A stretch of 64,000 bases of DNA, from positions 1 through 64,000 of IMG/VR virus record IMGVR_UViG_3300009093_000039; one strand, 5' to 3'. This document shows positions 13,953-22,290 of this stretch, one piece after another. Both the position numbers and the translations under genes were made by a program. Below the pieces are notes generated by a model. That model was not told the origin of the DNA, made no database searches, and worked only from the letters and a program-made list of their open reading frames with translations. Numbering within the stretch: position 1 is the stretch's first letter; the number at the start of each line of letters is the position of its first letter. The DNA is from a virus.

Positions 13953-15482
13953 CTAGTAAGTGGTGAGGCTGAACCGAGGCCTTGTGGCCGCCACGTAGAG
14001 ACAGCGGTAGGCTTCGCGCTCGTTCTGGTTGCAAAGGATGTCAGCCTGGTCGACGTAGATGTGGTCGAGCGTTGATCCCTGCAGCCGGTGCACCGTCAGC
14101 GCGTAGCCATACCGGATCGCGTGGAACTGGTTCTTCATCTGCCAGAAGCGATCCCACAGCATCTTGCGCTCGTGTGCCTTGGTGGCGCGACCGGCCTTCG
14201 ATGCACGCTCCGACAGGAACATGGAGAGCACAGAAGAGCCGTCGTCATCCGGCACGTACAGCACGAGTGGCGAGTCCTGCAACGTGATGGCTCTGGCCTC
14301 GATCTTGCCTTCGGGGAAGTCGAAGACGCGACTACCGATGGCCTTGATGTTGTACTCCTCGTCTGTGTAGGCGATGACTTGACCGTTCGAGTCGACAATG
14401 GGCTCGGCCAGCATGATGAGGTCGTCGGTATCGTACTCGTTGAGGAAGCCGAGACTCTTGCGGATCATCTTGTTGTAGGCGACGACCGTCTTGTTGCGCC
14501 AGGCAGCGACCTTGGTCGTGCGCCAGTCTTGCAGCTGCAACTTCTTGATCTCGTCGAACATGGCCTTGCGGTCGATGACGAACACGCCTTCGCGCCCATC
14601 GTTGTCGTTCGCAATGGGAGACTGCGAGTAGTCCTTGTTGCGCAGGCAGTCGCGGACCTTGACCGACAGGTGCAGCAGCTGATTGTCGAAGCGCTTGACC
14701 TCGGTGAGCCGCGACTTCCATTGCTTCGGCGCCATCTTCCAGACGCGCGACTGGCTCTCGCCGACCGGGTTGAGCTGTGCGGGGTCGCCGCCGAAGATGA
14801 CACGCCAGCCATGCGACTCGGAAAGTTCCTTCAGCATGTCAGCGAGCATCTTCGGCACCATGCCGGCCTCGTCAATGACGAGGATGGGTGCGTGGCCGAG
14901 GTCGGGCAATCGGCCCGAGTTCGAGAGCACCTTCTTGTCGCCCTCGTTCACCATCCTCAGACCCAGCAGCGAGTACGTGGTCTTGCACATCTCGCCGATG
15001 AAGTCGGCCAGCACCTTCGTCGCCTTGTTGGTCGGAGCGCTGAAGTAGAACGAGTGGCCCGGATACTTGGCGAGCTTCTGCTGGAGGAATGACTTGCCGG
15101 TGCCGGCGAAGCCTTCGAGGACGAAGAACGGTTCTTCAGTCTTGAGCCACGCCGTGATCTTGGCCCAGGCTTCGGCTTGACCCGCGGTCATCTCGAACTC
15201 GCCGGCCTTGTTGTCGTCCAGCTTCTTGTCCTTCGGCGGGATGAAGGCCGGGTCCTGTCGTCCAGGAATGGCAATAGGCGACGCAGTGACCGGAGTCCTG
15301 GCCGCCATCTGCGTGTCCAGCAGGCGCGTCATCGTGTTCGGTGGCGCAGGCTTGAAGCCCTGCCTTCGATCCTGCTCGTAGACCAGGGTGTCGAGCGTCA
15401 TGTGGACGGTAGCTTCGTCCTTCAAGCGCCAGTGGTCGAGCAGCAGCCCGAGCAGCGCTTTCGGATCTCTCAGGTCAGACAT
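13953..15482 (-). CDS. Dda/RecD-like SF1B DNA helicase
   Basis: This 509-residue protein unwinds DNA by ATP hydrolysis in the SF1B family that includes T4 Dda and RecD. Walker A is GFAGTGKS (residues 124-131). Walker B/DEAG is in PILVIDEAGM, motif III is in GGDPAQLNPVGE, and motifs V-VI are in YALTVHRLQGSTLDHIYVD with a late ATRPR. ATG 15482 (MSDLRDPKALLG) is chosen; the open frame upstream overlaps the preceding gene in antisense-like composition. About 95 N-terminal residues precede the motor. It overlaps the upstream gene by 8 bases and may act in replication start, recombination or removal of bound proteins. Confidence 0.88.
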   Translation of the reverse strand: MSDLRDPKALLGLLLDHWRLKDEATVHMTLDTLVYEQDRRQGFKPAPPNTMTRLLDTQMAARTPVTASPIAIPGRQDPAFIPPKDKKLDDNKAGEFEMTAGQAEAWAKITAWLKTEEPFFVLEGFAGTGKSFLQQKLAKYPGHSFYFSAPTNKATKVLADFIGEMCKTTYSLLGLRMVNEGDKKVLSNSGRLPDLGHAPILVIDEAGMVPKMLADMLKELSESHGWRVIFGGDPAQLNPVGESQSRVWKMAPKQWKSRLTEVKRFDNQLLHLSVKVRDCLRNKDYSQSPIANDNDGREGVFVIDRKAMFDEIKKLQLQDWRTTKVAAWRNKTVVAYNKMIRKSLGFLNEYDTDDLIMLAEPIVDSNGQVIAYTDEEYNIKAIGSRVFDFPEGKIEARAITLQDSPLVLYVPDDDGSSVLSMFLSERASKAGRATKAHERKMLWDRFWQMKNQFHAIRYGYALTVHRLQGSTLDHIYVDQADILCNQNEREAYRCLYVAATRPRFSLTTY

Positions 15483-16068
15483 CGATCTGCCCTCTCTTGT
15501 AGTTGACGTGGACCGCGCGGTGCATCGCGACCAGCATGTATTTGGCGAAGGCCTTGGGCCCGATGTGCTTTCCGGCGCCGATGAGGATGACCGGACACGA
15601 AGGCCAGCGTGCCATGACATCGCGCGCCTTCTCGACCTGCACGTCGCTGGACTCGAGGCCCAGGTTGGACAGCACCAGCAGCGTCGGGTCGAGCTCCTGT
15701 TGCTTCCTCAACGGCACAGCGTGTCGGAACTCCCCTGTCGACCGATCGAGTTCGTCGTGGTAGATCGGCAGCCACTGGACGTTGGCATGTCGGTTCTGTC
15801 GCACGTGGGCCTCGACCAGCATGGCTGCGAAGTACTCGGCCCGCAGGATGTCGGACGCGGTGACGACGAAGGTCTGCGCGTTGATCGGGTTCAGGTTCCA
15901 GAGCCCGACCGAGTGGATCTGCGACTCGAGGGTGAGTCCATCGATCTCGGTCGGGTACCAACGGAACTCGGACTGGCGCCACACAGGTGACGGTACTGCG
16001 TAGCGCAAGAAGTGGCGATCGCATTTGACTTGCATCCCCTTCTTTACAATCTTCTCTTCGGCGTTCAT
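15475..16068 (-). CDS. Hypothetical protein between two helicases, 197 aa
   Basis: ATG 16068 shares bases with the upstream stop (GTGATG); GTG 16071 is an alternative. A segment LDPTLLVLSNLGLESSDVQVEKARDVMARWPSCPVILIGAG looks like a Rossmann or ASCE strand-helix-strand with a DnaC-like flavour, but no Walker A is present. It is embedded in a three-gene overlapping helicase set, so a loader or accessory role is plausible. That is inference only. Confidence 0.75.
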   Translation of the reverse strand: MNAEEKIVKKGMQVKCDRHFLRYAVPSPVWRQSEFRWYPTEIDGLTLESQIHSVGLWNLNPINAQTFVVTASDILRAEYFAAMLVEAHVRQNRHANVQWLPIYHDELDRSTGEFRHAVPLRKQQELDPTLLVLSNLGLESSDVQVEKARDVMARWPSCPVILIGAGKHIGPKAFAKYMLVAMHRAVHVNYKRGQIDV

Positions 16069-18260
16069 CACTTTCCTTTCAGCGTCGCCTTGGCCTTCAG
16101 AGCCTCGAACGCGGTTTCATGGCGTGCCAAAGTTGCCTGCCGAGCCTTGGAGTCGGGCGCCTTCTTCAAGTTCGCGCGCGCGGCGATGACACGAGCACGA
16201 GCCTTGTCGACTTCGCTGCTGAGATCCTTGTCATACTTGCGGTTCACTTCCTGCGTCCGCTGGCGTTGATGCTCGCGCGCTTCCTCACCCATGAGCTTCA
16301 CGTGGCTGAGTGTCGTCAGCGGTGGCTTGTTCACCTCCTTCTTGAAAGACCGGATACCGATCTTGGTCGCCAGCAGACGTGCGCTCGACTCGTATGGGAT
16401 GACCATGAGCACAGGATCAGCAGCGTCTGGATCACGCAAGGATGTCCGGTACAAGGTCTGCACCAGATTCTCGATGCTGTGATCTTGGTCAACGTCGTAG
16501 TCGGGGATGAGCATGCGGTAGAAGCGTGTCTGAGTAGGACTCGGGTTCAGTGCAGCCATGTGCGTGAAGGCGCACATCTTCGAGTAGCGGTTGATGCCGT
16601 GCAGTGCAGGCGACTGCGGTACCGTGAAGGTCGAAGTCTTGAGCCGATCGTACAAGCTCTCCTTCAGACGCGTCCTCCACAGGTCGGGGATCAATGCTGA
16701 ATCACGCAGGTGCTTGTCGTCGTAGACATCGGAGTTCGAGTGGCCAGCCTTGCGATCAAGCGTCCCGTGCGCAAGCGTGAACTTGACGGTGCGCAGGTAA
16801 CGCGTGCCGTTCGGCAGCCACACCTTCTTGTCGTTGACGTTGAGGGTCAACAGCGACCGCTGTCCGGGCTTGCCATACTTGTTCATCCAGCGCCGCACGA
16901 TCACGGCTGCGTAGAAGAGCAAGACCCACAGCGGCGGCACTGCCCAGTCGCGTAGTCGTGCGTCGATGTCGGGATCTTCTGACACGGACGGGCCATTGAC
17001 CTGTGCCAGGTTGTAGACGATCTCTCTGTGACTCAGGCTTCGGTCAAGTGCGCCACGTGCCTGGACCTCAAGTGCACGTGGCAAGACCATGCCGGTCGTC
17101 AGCAACGTCGAGGTCAGGTTCTCTTTGTAGGCTTTGGGGCCAGGCCGCGATGGCATGTCCGAGTTCAGGAGCGTTGCCACGTGAAGACGCTCTGCCGCAG
17201 ACTTACGCAAGCGTTCAGAGCGTTCCTTGATGGCAGCGAGTGCGGGTCCGAGCTTCTTCGGCTTCAGCATCGGCACGAGCTTGTGACCGTCCTTCTTCAA
17301 GAAGTGGTACATCTGGCTGTCGGTGAAGAAGGCCGAGGTCAAGATCACGTGCTGGTAGTTGTCGAACAACGCTGTCGGCCGCATGACGATCTGAACGCTG
17401 ATCTTCTCCTTGCTCGCCAGCGGCTCGTACATCTCGTCGAGGTTGACGGTCGACAGGATGTAGATGGAACCTCGACCTGTCTCTGCGTACTCACGGTACA
17501 TGGCGAGCATGGCCTTGACCTCGGGCGGTAGCAGCGACTTGAGCTTGACTCCGAAGATTTCGAGGATGCGCTTGAGCGGCTCGACCTGCTTGATGCGGTA
17601 GAGCGTGTGAGGAACGACACCGGCTGCGAGTTGGATCGGAGGCAGCTCACGCTTCTTGCGGAAGGCAGGTGTCTCAGAGTCGACCGTGTCGACCGTCAGC
17701 GACTTCCAAAGCATCGACCACTGATCCTTCGGGATCTTGAAGTCGCTCGGCTGCATCACGCACTTGCGCGCCTCGTCGAAGACGACGATCATCTTGCCAA
17801 GCAGTGCGAAGCCATGACCCGTCTGATCCTGACGGTTGATCCGCACGAACGACTCATGTGTCGTCATCACCACGTGACCGAGCTGCGCGTTTGCCTGCAA
17901 GCTGTGGCTGAAGCCCACGCGGTACTTCGTGTCCACATACTGCTGTCGAGTGATGAGGTCGAACATGTAGTTCAGTGCCACCGTCGGTTGGTCACCGATC
18001 ACCTTGTACGGTGTGGAATGAAATGCCTCCGACACGCGATGAGGTTCGGCCACCACCTGCACCTTTGCCAGCATGAGTTCGTAGCCGACCTTGCTCTGCA
18101 GTCGTCGGTATGTCTCGTGCAACAGTCGTGCGGTCGGAGCCACATAGACCAGGATGTAGTCACCTCCGTCGCGCAAGAGCTTCGCAGCCTTGTTCACGAA
18201 GTACTCCGTCTTCCCGGCTCCCGGCATCGCATCGATGTAGTGGAACGTGCGTGTGTTCAT
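16068..18260 (-). CDS. Large DEAR-box ATPase/helicase-like protein
   Basis: The 730-residue protein begins with a P-loop at once: YIDAMPGAGKTEY (Walker A, residues 11-18). YILVYVAPTARLL (motif Ia-like) follows, then MIVVFDEARK (Walker B as DEAR). The C-terminal half has candidate motifs DADPVLMVIPYESSARLLAT and a long charged coiled-coil tail (EEAREHQRQRTQEVNRKYDKD... ALKAKATLKGK). It looks like an SF2-type helicase or translocase of phage origin. It is the first gene of the minus-strand block, about 30 bases from a CTGTAAAG motif. Its substrate is unknown. Confidence 0.7.
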   Translation of the reverse strand: MNTRTFHYIDAMPGAGKTEYFVNKAAKLLRDGGDYILVYVAPTARLLHETYRRLQSKVGYELMLAKVQVVAEPHRVSEAFHSTPYKVIGDQPTVALNYMFDLITRQQYVDTKYRVGFSHSLQANAQLGHVVMTTHESFVRINRQDQTGHGFALLGKMIVVFDEARKCVMQPSDFKIPKDQWSMLWKSLTVDTVDSETPAFRKKRELPPIQLAAGVVPHTLYRIKQVEPLKRILEIFGVKLKSLLPPEVKAMLAMYREYAETGRGSIYILSTVNLDEMYEPLASKEKISVQIVMRPTALFDNYQHVILTSAFFTDSQMYHFLKKDGHKLVPMLKPKKLGPALAAIKERSERLRKSAAERLHVATLLNSDMPSRPGPKAYKENLTSTLLTTGMVLPRALEVQARGALDRSLSHREIVYNLAQVNGPSVSEDPDIDARLRDWAVPPLWVLLFYAAVIVRRWMNKYGKPGQRSLLTLNVNDKKVWLPNGTRYLRTVKFTLAHGTLDRKAGHSNSDVYDDKHLRDSALIPDLWRTRLKESLYDRLKTSTFTVPQSPALHGINRYSKMCAFTHMAALNPSPTQTRFYRMLIPDYDVDQDHSIENLVQTLYRTSLRDPDAADPVLMVIPYESSARLLATKIGIRSFKKEVNKPPLTTLSHVKLMGEEAREHQRQRTQEVNRKYDKDLSSEVDKARARVIAARANLKKAPDSKARQATLARHETAFEALKAKATLKGK

Positions 18261-18290
18261 CGTTGTTCTCCTGTCCCCTTCCTTTACAGT

Positions 18291-18300
18291 CTTTGCCCTT
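18291..18300 (-). promoter_or_regulatory. CTGTAAAG promoter-like motif, leftward
   Basis: The minus strand reads GACTGTAAAGGAAGGG 31 bases before ATG 18260. It is nearly identical to the rightward copy at 18606 (GACTGTAAAGAAGTGG). Promoter role inferred. Confidence 0.5.
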
Positions 18301-18605
18301 CGGGCAGCTGCTAGGAACGGACTGTGAAAGTATATGGGAACCTCTGTATCTTAAAAGATGGAGCAACCATATACTTTCGTTCCGAAATTCAGGGGTTACA
18401 TGCAGCAATTCGTGCCCGCAGGGCGACCTCCTTGTGGAGGCGAAGCCGACACAAGAATGCTGCATCCATCCCCTTGACGGTCCTCCAGGTGCTACGGAAA
18501 GAAGTTGGTTCCGGTCTCTATGTGGCCGCTGCTTTGGCAGCTCACTTTTGGGTCGTGTGCAACAAGTGAGTCCTCACAGGAGCCCAGTCTGCACACGTTG
18601 ACGAG

Positions 18606-18617
18606 ACTGTAAAGAAG
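18606..18617 (+). promoter_or_regulatory. CTGTAAAG promoter-like motif, rightward
   Basis: ACTGTAAAGAAG lies 35 bases before ATG 18652, the first gene of the plus-strand block. It mirrors the leftward copy at 18291, making a divergent pair. Promoter role inferred. Confidence 0.5.
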
Positions 18618-18651
18618 TGGTGTCTGTCCCCAACCCACACATGAGTCTCAC

Positions 18652-19383
18652 ATGAGCAACGAACTGAAGAGCGCAATGAAGGCATCCAACCTCCCGGTCG
18701 ACAGCGGCCACTTCGACATCGAGATCAACGTGCTCGACGACGATGGCAAGTCGGTCAAGAAGCTGTCGGAGTTCGGGTCGACCATCGTCAGCTGGAGCTT
18801 CGAGGCGGCGCCACCTCCGCCCGATCTCGGACCCGAGGCCGACGACTCCGACCTGCACTTCGATGACCCGTCCGACGACCAGGGTCCCGAGACCGACGCG
18901 CACGGTCGCGTCACTCGTCCGGTGCTCAGCAGCGAGGAGCTGGCCGACGACGACGAAGACGATGATGGTGATGACGATGATTCGGACGATGACGAAGACC
19001 GGGGCGAGCTCGTCGACGACTACCGCGAGCTCGTGCTGACCCACCAGATCACCGGCGCCTCCTTCCGCGAGATCAACAAGTGGATCTTCGGCCAGAACCC
19101 GCGGCCCAGCGCCTCGGTGAAGATCAGCTACTACGTCGAGATCACGGACCCCGAGGTCAAGGACGCTGTGCCCGAGAAGCACTACATCTTCACGCACACG
19201 TTCTACGGCCTGTTCTACAGCCCGGAGGACATCAGCGGCAATCGCCAGATCGGCGGCCAGAAGCAAGGTCCGCTGCTGCTGGTGACCAAGATGGAAGTCC
19301 TGGGCTCCGACTGCTACGGTGACCCGGCTGACGCGGAGACGCTCGGTCGCATCATGCAAGAGTACGCGGCCGGGACGCACTGA
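18652..19383 (+). CDS. Acidic hypothetical protein, 243 aa
   Basis: This is the first gene of the plus-strand block. A folded N-terminal part (residues 1-55) is followed by a disordered, extremely acidic region (about residues 95-125, runs of D and E). The C-terminal domain contains LTHQITGASFREINKWIF and YIFTHTFYGLFYSPEDIS. The acid-rich linker could mimic DNA. It lies 2 bases before the SbcD-like nuclease gene, so a recombination or replication role is possible. No family recognised. Confidence 0.75.
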   Translation: MSNELKSAMKASNLPVDSGHFDIEINVLDDDGKSVKKLSEFGSTIVSWSFEAAPPPPDLGPEADDSDLHFDDPSDDQGPETDAHGRVTRPVLSSEELADDDEDDDGDDDDSDDDEDRGELVDDYRELVLTHQITGASFREINKWIFGQNPRPSASVKISYYVEITDPEVKDAVPEKHYIFTHTFYGLFYSPEDISGNRQIGGQKQGPLLLVTKMEVLGSDCYGDPADAETLGRIMQEYAAGTH

Positions 19384-19385
19384 CC

Positions 19386-20408
19386 ATGTTCGTCGGCATC
19401 GGTGACCTCCACCTGACCGACAGCACCGGCAAGGGCGGGCTCTCGAACTACATCGAAGACCACGACATGATGGTCGCTCGATTGGTCGAATCCCAGCCCA
19501 TGCGGTACGCGGTCAAGCACGGGATCAGTGACCTCGTGTTCCTGGGCGACCTCTGCGAGTCGACCCGCCTCTCTTACAGCGCCCAGCTTGCGATGGCGTA
19601 CATCATCCGCAAGGCGAAGAAGCACGGCATCCACTGCTGGTTCTACCTGGGCAACCACGACCTGTTCTCCGAAGATCCGGCCATCGGGCACAGCCTCGAA
19701 GTCCTGAAGCTGTGGGGCTTCGACAACGTGACGGTCATCACGGAGGTCACCGACTGTGACATCGGCGGCATTCCGTGTCGAGTCCTGCCGTGGCCTCACT
19801 CCAGGTTCTCGAAGTCGCGGTTCAACCTGGCGCACATCGATGTAGCAGGATCGAAGACCGACAGCGGCAGGCTCAACGACAAGGAGGGCCTCAACACCAG
19901 CAAGGCGCACGCTTTGATCGGTCACATCCACACGAGCCAGCGCGTGCGCAACTCGGTGTACCCCGGCACCCTGTATCAGACGAACTTCGGGGAGGACGCA
20001 TCCAAGTTCTTCGCCGTCGTGAAGGACGACGATGGGTTCGATGTCGAGCTCATCCCGGTCAAGCCCACGTACACCCTCCACACGATCGAGTGCGAGTCGA
20101 AGGCTGATCTCAAGAACGTGCCGACGGGCAAGGAGCACCTGGTCAAGCTCATCGTGCGCTCGTCGAAGATGCAGGCGCAGGACTGGGCGCACCTCAACGT
20201 CGTCAAGGTCATGGCCGCCAAGACCGATGTCGAAGCCATGCAGGCCCGTGTCGCCGAGTACTTCAGCGAGGTCAGTGGCGGCCGCAGCGTCGAGGTCAGC
20301 TCGGACGAGTTCTTCGAGGCATGGCTGGAGAACCAGACACGGCCTGACGAACTGAAGCAACGCACGCTCGCACTTCGCAAGCGTCTCCTGTCAGGAGTAG
20401 GACAATGA
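19386..20408 (+). CDS. SbcD/Mre11-like recombination nuclease (T4 gp47 type)
   Basis: A 340-residue calcineurin-like phosphoesterase that should process DNA ends with an SbcC/Rad50-type ATPase. The metal-binding motifs are in order: GDLHL (residues 6-10), FLGDLCES, FYLGNHDLF and IGHIHTSQ. PGTLYQTNFGE is also typical of Mre11/SbcD, and the rest forms the capping domain. The partner ATPase (gp46/SbcC) is not in this window. The next gene starts inside its stop by 4 bases. Confidence 0.88.
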   Translation: MFVGIGDLHLTDSTGKGGLSNYIEDHDMMVARLVESQPMRYAVKHGISDLVFLGDLCESTRLSYSAQLAMAYIIRKAKKHGIHCWFYLGNHDLFSEDPAIGHSLEVLKLWGFDNVTVITEVTDCDIGGIPCRVLPWPHSRFSKSRFNLAHIDVAGSKTDSGRLNDKEGLNTSKAHALIGHIHTSQRVRNSVYPGTLYQTNFGEDASKFFAVVKDDDGFDVELIPVKPTYTLHTIECESKADLKNVPTGKEHLVKLIVRSSKMQAQDWAHLNVVKVMAAKTDVEAMQARVAEYFSEVSGGRSVEVSSDEFFEAWLENQTRPDELKQRTLALRKRLLSGVGQ

Positions 20409-20854
20409 AACGCAAGGCAATCAGCTACGATCATCGAGACCTGCAAGCCGGCGACAAGGGCGTGCTCATAAGCCTTGTCCACGACTTCCAGACCGGCCAA
20501 CTGATCGAGTACCGGACGGGGTACGAAGTGTCGACAGGCCCCATGATCGGCTTCCACGTCAGGCCCGGCTGCATCGTGTACCGGATGCCGAATCATCACA
20601 TCAAGGCCACCGGCGAGTACACGAAGACCATGAGCGTGGAACGCATCGGTCAGTACGAGCTCATGCGCGTCAAGGCCCAGCATGGCATGCGGTTCTACGC
20701 GAGCATGTTCACGATCCCGCTGCGCTACCATCACGATCGCGCCGAGTTCTGGCAGCAGCTGTACCGTCGCTTGTCCAGGCAACGCTGCTCGAATCCTGAG
20801 ATCAGCAATCTCTACGCGCGTATCGGCGAGCCGTTGACCAAGCCCAACTTCTAG
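20405..20854 (+). CDS. Hypothetical protein, 149 aa
   Basis: A basic protein (MKRKAISYDHRDLQAGDKGVLISL...) with a beta-rich first half and several histidines (MPNHHIKATG, LRYHHDRAEFW). The C-terminal helix is basic. It is coupled to the nuclease gene by an ATGA overlap and ends in TAG. No family recognised. Confidence 0.75.
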   Translation: MKRKAISYDHRDLQAGDKGVLISLVHDFQTGQLIEYRTGYEVSTGPMIGFHVRPGCIVYRMPNHHIKATGEYTKTMSVERIGQYELMRVKAQHGMRFYASMFTIPLRYHHDRAEFWQQLYRRLSRQRCSNPEISNLYARIGEPLTKPNF

Positions 20855-20863
20855 GAGACGATC

Positions 20864-21382
20864 ATGACATTCTGTGATCCGGGTCAAGACCCGTTCCGTA
20901 CCGGACAGTCGCTGCCGACGCAAGGTGTCGACTCGTTCGGCGAAGACTGCAGGTGCGACTGCCATCGCATCCCCGGTGTCATGCACATCATGGCGTGCTG
21001 CCAGCCGAAGATCCTCCGGTACCTGACCGAGGACGACATGAAACCGAGGGAGCTCGCGATCTCCGAGATCAATATGGACGAGAAGGGCCAGATCACGGGC
21101 AAGGTCAGAACCGTGATCGGTGGCGTCGACCCGAGCACTGCCGTGGCCAGCGGTGACGTCATCACGATGGGATCGCAGCTGGGCAAGAGCGGGCAGGTCT
21201 TCGTCAACGGCGTCGGCTGGATCGACTCGCCGGTCAAGCTCGAGCTCAACCCCGGTATCGTCTCCAAGATGGCATCGGTGATCCATCTCCTGAAGCACGC
21301 GACCATCACGTGTCCGTCGGTCGGCGACGCTGAACTCGCACGTCAACTGCTGGATGACATCGCCAAGGAGCTGAAGCAATGA
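20864..21382 (+). CDS. Hypothetical protein with Cys/His cluster, 172 aa
   Basis: The N-terminal 50 residues contain a dense metal-ligand set (DCRCDCHRIPG ... HIMACC), probably one zinc site. A strand-rich middle follows (SEINMDEKGQITGKVRTVIGG), with a helical end. It overlaps the following gene by 4 bases. No known family recognised. Confidence 0.75.
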   Translation: MTFCDPGQDPFRTGQSLPTQGVDSFGEDCRCDCHRIPGVMHIMACCQPKILRYLTEDDMKPRELAISEINMDEKGQITGKVRTVIGGVDPSTAVASGDVITMGSQLGKSGQVFVNGVGWIDSPVKLELNPGIVSKMASVIHLLKHATITCPSVGDAELARQLLDDIAKELKQ

Positions 21383-21783
21383 GCCGCAAGCAACGCCACG
21401 AGAACCAAGTGGTGGAGGCCCTGAAGCGCGCGCAAGCCGATCACGATGCTGCCTGCTCCTACATCATGGCCGGCTTCGCCTTCGACTACCCGCACTCGGC
21501 ACTGCTCCACTTCAACACGAGCCCGAACCTGGCGCGCGGTGACGGCAACATGTTCTACCGGCAGCCCAATGAACTCGTGGCCATCAAGTACCTGGGTCAG
21601 CCACGTGACCTCGACCAAGAGCGAGGCTCGGTCACCCATTACGACGATGGCATGACCGAGATCAAGGCTCCGTCGGGTCCGGGCGGCCCACTCATCACCA
21701 CACTGATGCCAACCAGCCTCCACGATGAGATGGTCAAGCATCCCGACATCATCAAGTTCGCGAAGGAGCAGCGCCATGGCTGA
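21379..21783 (+). CDS. Hypothetical protein, 134 aa
   Basis: Begins with a helix (MSRKQRHENQVVEALKRAQADHDAACSYIMAG). A Gly/Pro-rich segment (KAPSGPGGPLITTL) and a C-terminal helix follow. It overlaps its neighbours by 4 and 8 bases. No family recognised. Confidence 0.75.
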   Translation: MSRKQRHENQVVEALKRAQADHDAACSYIMAGFAFDYPHSALLHFNTSPNLARGDGNMFYRQPNELVAIKYLGQPRDLDQERGSVTHYDDGMTEIKAPSGPGGPLITTLMPTSLHDEMVKHPDIIKFAKEQRHG

Positions 21784-22054
21784 CCTCAAAGCCGGTTTCA
21801 CCTATTACGAGTCGGGCGCATGGCCCGCAACCGAAGTCAAGGTCATCAACGTCGGCATCAACGTCCTGGTTTCGAAGCCGGACGGCACCGGCGCGCGCTA
21901 CGCGTCAAGGATCAACCTGCACCCGACTCGCATGGCTGCCGACGAAGCTACGCTGGCCGAGAAGCGCGTGCAGCTTGCGAACTTCGAGCTCCGCACCGAG
22001 GAACTCAGGGCCGAGGTTGCGTCACTGATGTCGAAGAAGGGACAGGGAGCATGA
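21776..22054 (+). CDS. Small protein with C-terminal coiled-coil, 92 aa
   Basis: MADLKAGFTYYESGAWPATEVKVINVG starts a small beta domain. Residues 54-85 are a heptad-like helix (ADEATLAEKRVQLANFELRTEELRAEVASLM). ATG 21776 lies inside the end of the upstream gene. Oligomerisation through the coil is likely. Function unknown. Confidence 0.75.
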   Translation: MADLKAGFTYYESGAWPATEVKVINVGINVLVSKPDGTGARYASRINLHPTRMAADEATLAEKRVQLANFELRTEELRAEVASLMSKKGQGA

Positions 22055-22266
22055 CTCACTGCGTCGCTGTGAACAAAGAGCTCGTGGTCTCGAAGTGTCC
22101 GCTTGAAGCCGGGAAGTGCTACTGGCAACATCGTCAGACCGGCGAATGCATGTCGACCACGAACGAGATGACGGTCCAGGAGTTCTGCGCTCACGTCGGA
22201 CTCAAGGGCCATCCGACGGAAGATCAGGTGGGTCGCTTCATGATTAAACTTCGGTCGGTGCTGTAA
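22051..22266 (+). CDS. Small Cys-rich protein, 71 aa
   Basis: Four cysteines in the first half (HCVAVNKE, SKCPLEAGKC, GECMST) probably bind zinc. A helical end follows (QEFCAHVGLKGHPTEDQVGRFMIKL). It overlaps the previous gene by 4 bases. Its TAA stop forms part of the CTGTAAATAG motif before the polymerase gene. Confidence 0.7.
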   Translation: MTHCVAVNKELVVSKCPLEAGKCYWQHRQTGECMSTTNEMTVQEFCAHVGLKGHPTEDQVGRFMIKLRSVL

Positions 22267-22270
22267 ATAG
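22261..22270 (+). promoter_or_regulatory. CTGTAAATAG late-promoter-like motif
   Basis: CTGTAAATAG overlaps the stop of the small Cys-rich gene, 20 bases before the DNA polymerase start. It resembles T4 late TATAAATA and the CTGTAAAG motif used by the early genes. Role inferred. Confidence 0.45.
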
Positions 22271-22290
22271 AGGGACACAAAGGATCACCG

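Larger units (their letters stand above)
18261..18651. promoter_or_regulatory. Divergent control region with AT-rich inverted repeat and branched hairpins
   Basis: This 391-base gene-free stretch separates the two divergent blocks. CTGTAAAG motifs face outward at both ends. GAAAGTATATGG (18326-18337) and CCATATACTTTC (18367-18378) form a perfect 12-bp inverted repeat, flanked by GGAAC and GTTCC, in an AT-rich island. At 18400-18465 ATGCAGCA and TGCTGCAT enclose two small hairpins (GCCC/GGGC and CCTCC/GGAGG). At 18554-18597 CGTGTGCA and TGCACACG enclose a GTGA/TCAC hairpin. It may be a dual operator, a leader RNA or a replication origin. No convincing ORF lies inside. Confidence 0.65.

Noticed and set aside
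18400-18465. tRNA-like fold
   Set aside because: The arms resemble a cloverleaf, but there is no anticodon arm of normal size, no T-loop sequence and no acceptor end. It is better treated as a regulatory structure.
18160-18569. Short ORFs in the divergent region (101 codons minus, 81 codons plus)
   Set aside because: Neither has a convincing ribosome site, and the composition is irregular. One overlaps the start of the helicase-like gene and both cover the inverted repeats, which explain the sequence better.
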